DNA of 64,000 bases from Clarkia xantiana subsp. parviflora. Taxonomy: Eukaryota; Streptophyta; Magnoliopsida; Myrtales; Onagraceae. The stretch spans positions 6,618,298-6,682,297 of the forward strand of contig JAPTYO010000011.1 of assembly GCA_036873135.1 (NCBI GenBank), in the 5' to 3' direction. Within the stretch, counting starts at the first letter, position 1; each line of letters opens with the position of its first letter. A model generated the notes under the pieces. The model was given only the letters and a program-made list of their open reading frames with translations, made no database searches and was not told the origin of the DNA. A program made the position numbers and the translations under genes. Positions 1 through 9,800 of this stretch are shown one piece after another.

Positions 1-237
1 TAAGCTGTCTGACATTGAGAAACTTATGGAAGAGAGGTATGTATGCTCATATCACTTTATCAGGCACTTGGATAGTGATAGATGAGTAACAATTGAAAAT
101 GCAACTTCTCCCTTGGTGACATTCAATTTTTCATCCATAATATCGGACAGTATCTCTAAGGTTCTAGAAAGACTTTGCAACGATGAACGCATTGAAACTT
201 TGCTGGAGAGATAGTTGGGCGTATTCTTTTGCACTTA
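1..237 (+). other. Possible 3' end of an unidentified gene cut by the window edge
   Basis: Two stretches look coding on the plus strand. Bases 1-37 can be read as KLSDIEKLMEER, ending at a good donor-like GAGAG|GTATGT. A later stretch ends LERLCNDERIETLLER followed by a TAG near 213. The reading phases of the two stretches do not join cleanly with the acceptors I can see, and a 60-residue open frame also exists on the other strand. I do not recognise the family. It may be a gene tail, a pseudogene or chance. Confidence 0.2.
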
Positions 238-656
238 AATATTGATTTATTCATTTGTCAGTTGGAGGCATTTGTACGTTTTTTTTTACTCTCAGAAGTT
301 TTGGAAATGACTTTTGATCATGAAACATATTTAATATTTGATTGACACTATTCTTATGACTTGAATAAGTTACTAATATTTGATTGAGGCTATTCTTATG
401 ACTTGAATAAGTTAACTATTACAACGTATATTTAATATAATGGTTACTATTAGGGTTAAGAACCTATAAACTGTCTGAGGTTTGCTTTATGTGAGATTTT
501 AGTGTCTGAATTTTAAATTGTTGATATTGACTGTCTGAAGTTTTAATTTTTTTGAATTTGGTTTTCCGTCCATTTTTGCTGTCAAATTTAACAGAATTGT
601 GTGAAAAGTCAAAATTGCCTATGATACCTTTATGTTTACTCCGGCGACCAACTAAC

Positions 657-765
657 TCCGGCCGGCCGGCCACCACCCTACTCCGGCCGGCCGGCCACCA
701 CCCTACTCCGGTCGGCCACCACCCTACTCCGGCCGGCCACCACCAACTCCGGCCACCACCCTTGG
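657..765. repeat. CCGGCCGGCCACCACC minisatellite inside a MITE
   Basis: About four to five imperfect copies of a 22-30 bp unit with core ACTCCGGCCGGCCACCACCCT sit in tandem. Similar G/C-rich arrays occur in related elements at about 14880-15000 and 60505-60620, there read as the reverse complement. The open frames across these arrays (for example 464-817 minus) are translations of the repeat and not genes. Confidence 0.7.
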
Positions 766-884
766 GGCAATTTTGAGATTTTTTTTTTACCAGGTTATCT
801 GACAAGCACATGACCAAGTTCTGTCAATTTTAACAGCAAATTTGGACGGAGACAACAAATTTCAACAAAGTTGAAACTTCATAC

Positions 885-1712
885 CAGTGTTATCAGAACC
901 GGACCGGACCGGCGGTCCGACCGGGTTCGAACCGGAACCGGTGCCTCCACCGGTCCGGTTTGAGTAATTCCGGAGGATGTAAGCGAACCCGGTTCTTTAG
1001 CCGGTTTTTTGGAGAACCGGCCGGTTCTGATCGAACCGGACGGTTCGCCGGTTCGGACTTATGAACAAAAAAAAAAAAAAAAAAATCAGTTTTTAAGGTT
1101 CAGCCGCAGCCAAAACAAAACAGAGCCCGTAGACCAAGCAGCAAGGATGAAGGCTCATCGAGAAGATATAATCGAAGAATGAAGAAGGAGCATATGGTGA
1201 AGTTCGCGCACCAGAGGCGATGCTCGAAGACTCGTAGTTGCAGCGCCAGTATCTGGAGTGTGATCGAAGAAATCAACCATGGTGTCGTCGAGCAGTGGAC
1301 TCACCTTCAAGCTCCATCCCCTTGTGATGGTCAACACCTCTGATCACCTTCGGTCTCAAGTTTCTCAATCGATCGACTTCACGAACCTTGTGAGTGGCTG
1401 TTAGCAAAATTGAAGAACAGAGAAAGAGGAGGAGAAGGTGAGGGGGACTACGGGAGATGGAGGGTTAATTAGGGGGAGGAGAGGGAGTGACCAGTGGACT
1501 TACCAGGGTTTAAGAAATGGGCTTTAAGGCCCAAAAAAAATAAGAACTAGCTTTAATGGCTTTATGGTCTTACGCCTCCCTCTCTCTCTCTGCAGAATAG
1601 GTCTACCAATAATAGAGTTTTTCATTAAAACGGTCGGACTGGGTTCGAACCGGGCGAACCGGAAACCGGTGCCCTTGCCGGTTCGACACCCGGTCCGGTT
1701 CTGATAACACTG
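885..1712. mobile_element. Non-autonomous hAT element with AACCGG-rich ends
   Basis: The 828 bp element starts CAGTGTTATCAGAACCGG and ends with its inverted complement CCGGTTCTGATAACACTG. It is flanked by an 8-bp target duplication, CTTCATAC (877-884) and CTTCAGAC (1713-1720), with one mismatch. The 8-bp TSD and CAGTG terminus are typical of the hAT superfamily. The subterminal 70 bp on each side are rich in AACCGG and CCGGTT motifs and fold back on each other. No transposase is encoded. It inserted into the right arm of the older MITE that surrounds it. Confidence 0.85.
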
Positions 1713-1929
1713 CTTCAGACAGTCAATATCAATAATTTAAACTTCAAACACTAAAATTTCACATTAGGCAAACTTTAGACAGTTTATAAGTTCTTAACCC
1801 ATACTATTATATTCAACTTTTATTTATTAGCACATCATTACATTACAAAATTATGTAAAATATATACTTAAAACAAGGGTGTAGTATATATATATATAAT
1901 AAAGTAGGACGGAATTCGCCTTACTGGGA

Positions 1930-3352
1930 CTATGAGGCTCTGTGGATTGCGAAGAGGGCCTTGTAATGCGCCGAAAGGACGTCTCTCGGCGGCAGACACT
2001 CCTTGACGAGGGGACGAGTCTTATACTCCTCCGCCCATTTGCACAGTGTTGGGTAATTATCCTCTGTGATCACCTCCAAACCTACAGCTTCTTGAATGAC
2101 GGTGATCCAATGAGCTACCAAGTTGGCTGCCATGTCCACAAAGTTGCTGCCTTCTCCTCCAAAGAAGAGCTTGTTTTTGAGCTGAAGCTGATCCTCTAGG
2201 GTTTTCAGGTTCCTATGAGCTTCCTCCATGGCCTTCTCTGGATTCTCTCCTATCCAATATGCCCAAAAAACGGAATACCCTATCTTTAAACATCAAACGG
2301 GAAAGAAAGTTCGTATCAATTATTCATACTACATTTCACACTTAAAAATATAAATATAATTTACATTTTCTCTAGGTTTAATTTAAGATAAATATTTTTT
2401 CATTCACAAAAGTCCGGCGTGTTTTAAACCCGAGACATCTGTATCAAGAATAAGACGAGCGTCTTAACCAACTATCTCATATGCTCAAACTTGTGAGTGA
2501 AGGCATTAGACACTTTCTTATTCATATTTTAACATCCTCCCTTAAATTGATTGTGTATCGTCGGAGAACAATATATCTCTAATTGACAAGGGAAATGTTG
2601 ACATTTAAATGTAGTTACTAGGAGTTCAGTCTGAACGCTCGGATACCATGTCAAGAATAAGACTCGCGCCTTAACCAACTGCCCCAAAAGCTCGAATTTG
2701 TGAGTAAAGGCGCTGGACACGTTCTTATTCTTATTTTAACACTCTGGTTAAGAGATGAATCGTTAACGGTTAAGAATAAGACGTGCGCTTTAACCAACTG
2801 TTTCAAAAATTTAAATTTAATGGGTGAAAGTGTTTGACACACTCTTATATTATACTTTAACATCCACCCAGTCACCTCAACTTTGACCTCACTTTGATCT
2901 AAACTCTAAACATAATGAGCCACCTTAACATTCTTTTTAATAGGAGGCTTTTATTTTAACGTGACTGGATAGAATATATACATTTTAATACCATGTTAAA
3001 AATAAGACGTGCATTTTAACCGAGAGCATATATAGAATGATATAGGTACCTCAGAGATGAAGTTAGCCCAAAAGCGAGCCATGGCTCGGTTATAGGGTTG
3101 GAGGGGGAGGATAGGGTTAGTTTTCCAGGTGTCATCGATGTACTGAATGATGAGCAATGACTCAGACATGGGTTTGCCTTTGTGGACAAGAACAGGGACC
3201 TTCTTGTGGATGGGGTTGTAGTTCCCAAGGTCTTCCTCAAAGTATTGGTAGGGTATACCCTTCATTTTTAGGGCCATCTCTACCCTACGACTGAATGGGC
3301 TATACCATACCCCATACACCTTCACTTCTTCACCATTATCATCATCATCCAT
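1930..3352 (-). CDS. Tau-class glutathione S-transferase
   Basis: Two exons, 3352-3050 and 2283-1930 (intron donor GAG|GTACCT), give 218 residues. Tau GSTs conjugate glutathione to electrophiles in the cytosol. The N-terminal thioredoxin fold has the G-site YSPFSRR with catalytic Ser18, then HKKVPVLVH and [11 protein letters not shown]. The C-terminal helical domain contains [15 protein letters not shown] and ends at ...FAIHRAS. Compared with usual tau GSTs, about seven residues are missing between EEDLGN and YNPIHKK, where relatives carry a KSxLLLK-like stretch; the frame is kept. A MITE is inserted exactly at the start codon (3354-3890), so the 5' leader is split and an upstream ATG precedes the real one. 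The intron is full of repeat copies. The frame is intact, but expression is doubtful. Confidence 0.85.
2448..3022. repeat. Dispersed ~90 bp repeat with palindromic ends, three copies plus a fragment, in the GST intron
   Basis: Copies lie at about 2448-2535, 2655-2745 and 2777-2865, with a fragment at 2996-3022. Each begins AAGAATAAGACG...CTTAACCAACT and ends CACNTTCTTATTNTTATTTTAACA, so the two ends are inverted repeats of each other. Copies differ by many substitutions, which suggests old amplification. The longest open frames here (2529-2720, 2651-2875) are chance. Confidence 0.6.
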
Positions 3353-3353
3353 T

Positions 3354-3890
3354 GGGTTAATAACTAAAAAACTGTCCAAGGTTTACCCTATGTTAAAATT
3401 AGGTGTCTGAAGTTTGAAATGTTAAAATGGACTGTCTCAAGTTTCATTTTTGTTGAAATTTGGTGTCTCGGTCTAATTACTTTAGAGAAGTCAATTCCGA
3501 CGAAACCGTCTGTCAAATTCGAGCTGTCATACACACTCCCTTCTCGTCATCTTACCGGGACCGTCACCTAAAAAGTTGGTCACATCCGGGCAAGTAAATC
3601 TCGCTCTATTGTCCTTGGAAAATGGCTTCACACCACTCTTCTAGAATTTTTTTTTTTAATATTCGATTTTTAGATGAAATTTGACAATTTTGTGAAAAGT
3701 AAAGAGTGATGGATTATGAGTGGGTTAGTGGGTTAATGAAAATGATTGAATGGAGATGAAAAGACACACAGAGACACCAAATTTCAACAAAAATGAAACT
3801 TGGGACAGTCCATTTTAACATTTCAAACTTCAGACACCTAATTTTAACATAGGGTAAACCTTGGACAGTTTTTTAGTTATTAACCCACCC
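3354..3890. mobile_element. Mutator-like MITE inserted at the GST start codon
   Basis: The 537 bp element has almost perfect inverted arms of about 110 bp (3356-3474 and 3777-3889; GGGTTAATAACTAAAAAACT and its complement). It is flanked by the 9-bp direct repeat TCATCCATT at 3345-3353 and 3891-3899. On the minus strand the duplicated target contains ATGGATGA, the GST start codon. It has no coding capacity. A 9-bp TSD and long inverted repeats point to the Mutator superfamily. Confidence 0.85.
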
Positions 3891-3960
3891 TCATCCATTA
3901 TTATTTACACCTCTCTCTCTCTCTCTATTTCCCTTCTTCAACGTCTCAATATTGATACCC

Positions 3961-3968
3961 TTTATATA
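3961..3968 (-). promoter_or_regulatory. Probable TATA box of the GST gene before the MITE insertion
   Basis: TATATAAA on the minus strand lies about 65 bp upstream of the outer copy of the start codon at 3898. A GA-repeat leader (3912-3927) lies between them. This is the arrangement expected of the original promoter. It is now separated from the GST frame by the 537 bp element. Confidence 0.45.
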
Positions 3969-3974
3969 CACACT

Positions 3975-4768
3975 ATATAGGCATCTTTCAAAATTTGGAC
4001 ACTTGTTTAGGTGAATTTTAAATGTGATTAAACTCCCCCATCAACTAAAAAAGATCTCAAATTATTCAAGGATTTGGTTTTTCCTTTCTTTTCTGGACGA
4101 CTTATATATTTTCTAAATCATCAACTTCAAAAGAGCATATATGATTAACCATGTAATACGGTGTAGTAATTCAGCAGTTCATCTCTTAACCAGTGATTAG
4201 ATGTTCAAACTCAGTCTGTGACCATGAGATTGTAAAAATATTCATACATGGTCAATATTTTACCTCTTACGGACTGCCCCGGTGCGAGTGAGAATTTATC
4301 TAGGTGCCAGCATGTTACAACTTACAAGTACTGTCCCCTCCTGATGGGGGGCCCACCTAGGACCACCACATGGAAAACAACAAAAAAAACTCTATATGGT
4401 CGAAACATGCTCAGTTTATGTTAATAACATAAATTGTAATAGAGATATCACTTTGCTTGTAAATTAAAAGTTTAAGTAGTTGATATTAAAAAAATTAAAT
4501 TTCGACTACAAATTTGTAATTAGTTGAGGTAGTAATTTGATTATTAACCCTAAAATAAACCTAAACCACATCATTACATTTAGCTAAACAACAAACCACA
4601 CAAAGTCACATTAAAATTGTAATTTTTAATATATTGATTGATGCATTGCTTTGCCATTTTTTTTTATTGATGTATTGCATGTATAAAATATATGAATTTT
4701 TATATGTAGTATTAATTATTATTTAGCCAAACATATATGATGGTGCCGTCATCCCAATGATATTTATA
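3975..4768. other. Intergenic, no gene seen
   Basis: AT-rich sequence. A stretch at about 4160-4380 (with GGTGCGAGTGAGAATTTATC) has the look of an old short interspersed repeat, but I could not define its ends. No open frame resembles a protein. Confidence 0.4.
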
Positions 4769-5780
4769 TTAGTGTTCATTCTTTGCGCAACGCGCGAGAT
4801 GATATGTACGACACAGATAGTTAATAAGCTAACATTTACCAAAATTATAACGATTAGTTTATTATAACAGAATTGTATAACTATATCTCTCTGAAGAATT
4901 CGAATGTACTACCTACACTTATAAGAACAATTTTCTATCTTACGCAGACATAAATTTAATCAAGTTCAGTTACATCGTTGAACTCTCTCGCTTGTGGAAG
5001 TATATTTAGACATGTAGGTTCATCAAGAATTTGCAAAATCTCCTTAATAATGCACCGTGACCTTGAACTCTAATTTCAAACAGAAGATTGAATTTTTTTT
5101 TATCATTATATGAGTATGAAAAATAGATTTGGAGCACAAGACTTTGGACACAACTTTTTAACATGCTTTCATCTCTTCCATCAAACTATATTTCATATGG
5201 GAACCTGATAATGATCTTTGTCAACTTAGTTACCAATGTTACACAAATTATAGTGAGAAACCAAAATAAGCAATATACTTTTTTCCTACGTCCAGAAGTG
5301 TCGCATAAAACAATGTATGTTGGTAGGTGGACGACCGCCATCCGAAGGCTAGCATCTATTTTCGAATTCCATCACGCTGATATGAATGTCTTATATATTT
5401 ATGGATGCACCGTAGTCAACTGAAGACGCTTCGTTCGTAGAACCTTCGGGAATCAACGCATGAATTGAATTCTTACCTTACCGAGATGGATTCATGAACG
5501 CAGGAGATGCTGCATCTTTACATATGAATCTGTTCCTCATGAATTGATTCTTACCTTACCGAGATGAATGCATGAATGCAGGAGATGCATGCATCTGTAC
5601 ATATGAATCCGTTCCTTAGTCATTGCTTGGAAATTGCAGTGATTTAATTGCACGCCAGTCTCATTCATCGGTTTGACAACAAACACTTAGCTCAATGCAT
5701 CGATTACAACACTGAAAAACTCTCAGCTCCACATTCACTTTATTATTATCCTTTTTTTCAGAATTTATATAATATATAGA
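4769..5780 (-). mobile_element. Candidate non-autonomous Helitron
   Basis: On the minus strand it would begin TCTATATATTATATAAATTC (at 5780) after a host A and end ...CACTAA (at 4769) before a host T, as Helitrons insert between A and T. About 10 nt before the CTAA end is a short GC hairpin, GCGC-GTT-GCGC (about 4785-4795). The 5' end closely matches that of the element at 52426 (TCTATATATATTATAAATTC). The interior holds a two-copy tandem repeat and an 86-residue open frame (5163-5423) that I do not recognise. No Rep or helicase is present. Confidence 0.5.
5460..5617. repeat. Two tandem copies of a 79-bp unit
   Basis: Units 5460-5538 and 5539-5617 both start ATGAATTGA and contain TTCTTACCTTACCGAGATG, GCAGGAGATGC and ACATATGAATC. 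They differ at about ten positions. The repeat lies inside the candidate Helitron. Confidence 0.8.
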
Positions 5781-6674
5781 TTGCTTAGTTGTAATTTATA
5801 CGGGTGCAATAATAAAATAATTAATCCTGATTCCTACGTATAGATAGATGTAACGTCTTAGATGTAAATTGTAATGGTGACATTAATTAATTATTAAGAA
5901 GGAACTTCAAGTTGAGTTTTTTTTAATATTATTTTTGGGGTGATTTTGGAATAATATTGCGAGAAATTAACACAGCCAGTAGAAACAAGTCTCATGAGTT
6001 GATTTACAATTTTATATTTCACGATTGTAATTCAGGTAGTTGAATGATTAAGACATTAATGATATACTCTTTTATTTCAAATTTGAATATAGAAATATCA
6101 CAATGGTGTGGTCCACTTTACATAAAATATCAATTTACTTCTCTTTTTACTAATAAAATTTTATAGACTAAGACGGCATCAGTTATAATTCTATCGTCTT
6201 CGGAATGTATATATAATATAAATAGTTCACAATTACAATCGTTAAATTAGAATATAAAATTATTCTTAATCAAAAAGAGAAATATAATCATATTTTAATA
6301 ATTATACAAATTTTGATTTGTCTATTCTAAAATAGCTAATTGGTAGGTTGCGTAGCAAAACCGAACGTAAATACAACAGATTGTAGTTTAGATAAACCCT
6401 AGTAGATAATTTAGGGTTATATTGTCAGCCGATCACATAGATCCTATAGTCAGCTCCCTATAGAACCTCTAAAAAAAAAAAAATCCTAGCAAATGTTTAT
6501 ACGTAAACCAATAGTGGATGATGGTTGTATGTGTATCGATATTTATTAGAAGGACATTGCTATAAAGAATATTAAATACGTATCATGACATAATAATAAA
6601 TCATTATTATCAAAGGACTTGCAGGCTGTGGCCGGCCATATATGTTTGGTTCAGTTATTTAGTTATTGACCTGC

Positions 6675-6716
<42 letters not shown>

Positions 6717-7188
6717 TGGCTGCTGATCTCTTAGGTTTTACTTTAAAATAATATATATACGATTTTTTTTTGCCCAAAAATAATATATTAGATGAATATG
6801 TCAATTAATTTATTAAAGTGACATTAGAAAATATGATACTATATATTATTCGAAATGTTCTCATTTCTACTTCCACTTGGAAAAAAAAATACTTGTTAAT
6901 TATTCAAAATATATATATGGCTCTAGATTATTCAAGAGTGGATACAATTATAGTAAATTATAATTAAAAAAATTATATTTATAGACATTAAAATTATAAA
7001 ATAAGAATTAATAAGTCACCTTAGTAGGCAATAAGTCACCTAGGATGATAAAAAATTAAAAATAAAAAGTTCGAGCAAACCGTTTGGTCGTTCAGACCAA
7101 GATGTACAAGCCCGACACTGAATCAACTCAATTGGGCTTCTTGAAAAAGCTAAGTAAACGCAAAACACTCACTTGGCTTGGGGATAAA
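5781..7188. other. Intergenic, AT-rich, with a 37-nt T tract
   Basis: No gene is visible. A homopolymer of about 37 T runs from 6679 to 6715. On the minus strand it could be the poly(A) tail of a retroposed sequence, but I could not identify one. Confidence 0.4.
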
Positions 7189-7785
7189 TTATGGATATAC
7201 AATTGTGGTATCGACCGACCAACTTGATAGCGAAACAACAAATTCGACTACGGAAATGTACGAATTTCGACTAAGTCCTCGAGGTAAAGGTGAAACCGAA
7301 ATATGCACATACACACATAAATGGTCCGAGCGGATCAAATCGCTCGGACCAATGGTACGGACGAGACAACCTCGCCCGTACCCCTAGCACTGTGGCCCAA
7401 AACCATTCGAGGGTGTGTAAGAAGATGACTTATGCGACCCAACATCGGTATCTACAAGAAGAACGACTTGAACATATACATCGACATGTACACCCCTCCG
7501 TTGCCAAACAAGCTTATCCGCGATTAGCAAGGTAAGTATCCTCAAATAACACTATTCCGTACATGATTAAATCCTATCCGAAATTAAGGGTCCAAAACCC
7601 TATAAATACTCGACTCTACTCTTCATTCGAGGTTAATTTGTCTCTTTATATGTGAGCTCTCTATATCTCTAAGTTTTAAACTGATTTAGGCATCATAATG
7701 GGTTTATAGGGGCAAAATTATGAGAGGAGGAATGGCATACAAAGACCGAAGCTTGAAGAGTGAGATTCATAGGACCACATATCTC
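7189..7785 (+). mobile_element. Degenerate solo LTR of a Gypsy-type retrotransposon
   Basis: It shares an ordered set of features with the two better-preserved solo LTRs at 29798 and 53857. These are a start close to ATGGATATAC...CCAATTG, a GC-rich hairpin zone, a TATA-like CCCTATAAATACTCG at about 7600, and CTGATTTAGGCATCA at about 7681. The hairpin GGTCCGAGCG/CGCTCGGACC at 7323-7350 is perfect. The right end and TSD are not resolved. Short open frames here (7178-7535) are not genes. Confidence 0.5.
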
Positions 7786-9285
7786 CCTAAATAAAAGTAA
7801 GAGGAACTCATGTGAACAATTTGAACTCCCGAAAAAAAGTAAATGTTTACAAAATGATCCTCAAACAACAATAAACTACACAACCAAGTCCGAACTTGCC
7901 CTAGTATAGAATCCAAACCTATCAAAGTTAAGAGTAAACCAAGTATAAACAAGAAACCAACTTGTATATCTTCAAAAGATATCACGCCTGATATTTTAGT
8001 AAAATGTTGGATTAATACAAAAATACGTAATTTTTATTATAAAGTTCATATCTGCAAAAACACGTAATTTTTATCTTTCTTTCACTATTCTATTGTTTTA
8101 TTTGTTACAATAATATTACTTTGCTGATGTGGTAAAACCGTACGGTTTGTATCAACTTTCTATTCGATAGAGAAATTCATATCCACATTATGAAAACTAC
8201 ACTTATCCACGACACACCGTGCTACATTACTATTTATTTTAGTCCTTAGAAATTTAAATAACATTAGCTATAAAAAGGTTCAAAATACATTATTTTCACC
8301 CCTAAATTGTTAATTACATTATATTGATTTAGGTCACTGGCCAATAAGGCGGTGGTTCGAGGCACTTGAAACAACATATTCCCAGAAAATACACATTCTA
8401 CATGATTTGACATACCCGGAAGATATTCAAATTTGATTATATATTTATGTGGAAAAGTTAATTAAGAAACGAATTTAATTCTGACTCACTATAAAAGCAA
8501 TTTTTAAGGTAATGATGCCCACGTTCATATAAGAGCTTCAAGAATATTTTTTGTTGGTTGCTCTTCACGTCTAGGAAATTAAACCTATTTGCATATATTA
8601 ATTTGGGGTAGAGAGGTTAAGAGAGTGAACTACATTTTGATGCATATATATCAACAATTACATTAATTGTGTAGTCTAGATAGTTAGAGCTTAACTTCTT
8701 TATATTTGAATGCTTAAGATTAATTCTCACCTCCATTAAATTATTACTTTTCTTTAATATCGGTCTAACTTTAAATCTATATTTTATTTTTATTTTTTCA
8801 AACTCAACTCTTTTATTTCTTTGTAGACAGAATGTATTTCGTCGGCGAAACGTATAAAATTTAAAATTTGTTGGATTGATAGTTTTTTTTTTTTTGTATT
8901 TACCTAATTAATTAGATTTTTTCCTGAAAAATTCAATTAACATCAGTATAATATACTATAATAAATTGATTACTATAATTTTATTAAATAATATATTATT
9001 ATTTATACTTATATTATGTATAAAGTCACCATGCACGACGTGGGGATATCATCTATATATATATATATAACAACCCAAATACAAACTTTCATACATAATT
9101 CTGGTAAATGCGATATTAAATTCGACATAAACACATAATCAAAAGAAGCCTTCAATCCGGCCTGAGAAGTTTGTATTTGCGTTGGGAATATTGGTTTTTT
9201 TTTTTCTTCCCTGGGCTAAATCACAGATACCCACGGCCACGGGTTCTCTTGTTAAACCCCGTCGTTGTATTCACGGGGATACTAT
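7786..9285. other. Intergenic, no gene seen
   Basis: AT-rich sequence with a short TA repeat near 9055-9070. Short open frames on both strands have no recognisable composition or motif. Confidence 0.4.
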
Positions 9286-9286
9286 T

Positions 9287-9800
9287 TTTAAAAGGAAAAA
9301 AAATCTATTTACTGTCTCAAGTTTGCCTCATGTTTGGTGTCTGACGTTTAAATTGAGTGTCTCAGGTTTCATTTTGGTTGAAATTTAGTGTCTCAGTGTG
9401 ATTACTTTAGAGAAGCCAATCCCGACGAAACCGACTGTTATATTCGAGCTCCCAAGCATGCTCCATTCTCTTCACTTTGTCGGTACCATCACCTAAGAAG
9501 TTGGCCACATTTGCCCAAGTAAATCATGCTTTGTTGTCGCTCGAAATCGCTCTGCTGGAAACTTTTTTTTTTTATGTTCAACTTTTGGGTGAAATTTGAC
9601 GATTTTGTGAAAAGTAAAAAGTGATAGATTATAAGTGGGTGAGTCTGTTGATAGAAATTGTTGAAAGAAGAGGAAAAGACGGGCGGATACACCAAATTTT
9701 AACAAAAATGAAACCTGGGACAGTCCATATCAATATTTTAATTCTGAGACACCAAACTGAAACATAAGATAAACCTGAGACACTAAATAGATTCTTTCGG
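9287..9800. mobile_element. MITE of the same family as 3354-3890
   Basis: The left arm (AATCTATTTACTGTCTCAAG, 9309 on) is the inverted complement of the right arm (CCTGAGACACTAAATAGATT, to 9795). Internally it shares TTTAGAGAAGCCAATCCCGACGAAACCG-type sequence with the copy at 3480-3520 and with 31500-31530 (reverse). The exact ends and TSD were not resolved. Confidence 0.7.

Larger units (their letters stand above)
452..1800. mobile_element. MITE with long terminal inverted repeats, split by a nested hAT element
   Basis: The left arm (about 452-560, starting AGGGTTAAGAACCTATAAAC) is the inverted complement of the right arm (about 1713-1800, ending TTCTTAACCC). The arms are about 85-110 bp and imperfect. 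Without the nested 828 bp insertion the element is about 520 bp, matching sister copies at 3354, 9287, 31121 and 60340. It has no transposase frame. The long inverted repeats and family size suggest a Mutator-like MITE; a sister copy has a 9-bp TSD. The central part holds a CCGGC-rich minisatellite. Confidence 0.75.

Noticed and set aside
464..817. 117-residue Gly/Trp/Pro-rich open frame
   Set aside because: It is a translation of the CCGGC minisatellite and MITE arm. Related arrays elsewhere give unrelated frames.
5163..5423. 86-residue open frame
   Set aside because: No recognisable family and it lies inside a candidate Helitron. It could be captured DNA, but nothing supports a gene.
6679..6715. 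T37 tract as a retroposon tail
   Set aside because: No element with matching TSDs could be outlined next to it; it is probably a simple repeat.
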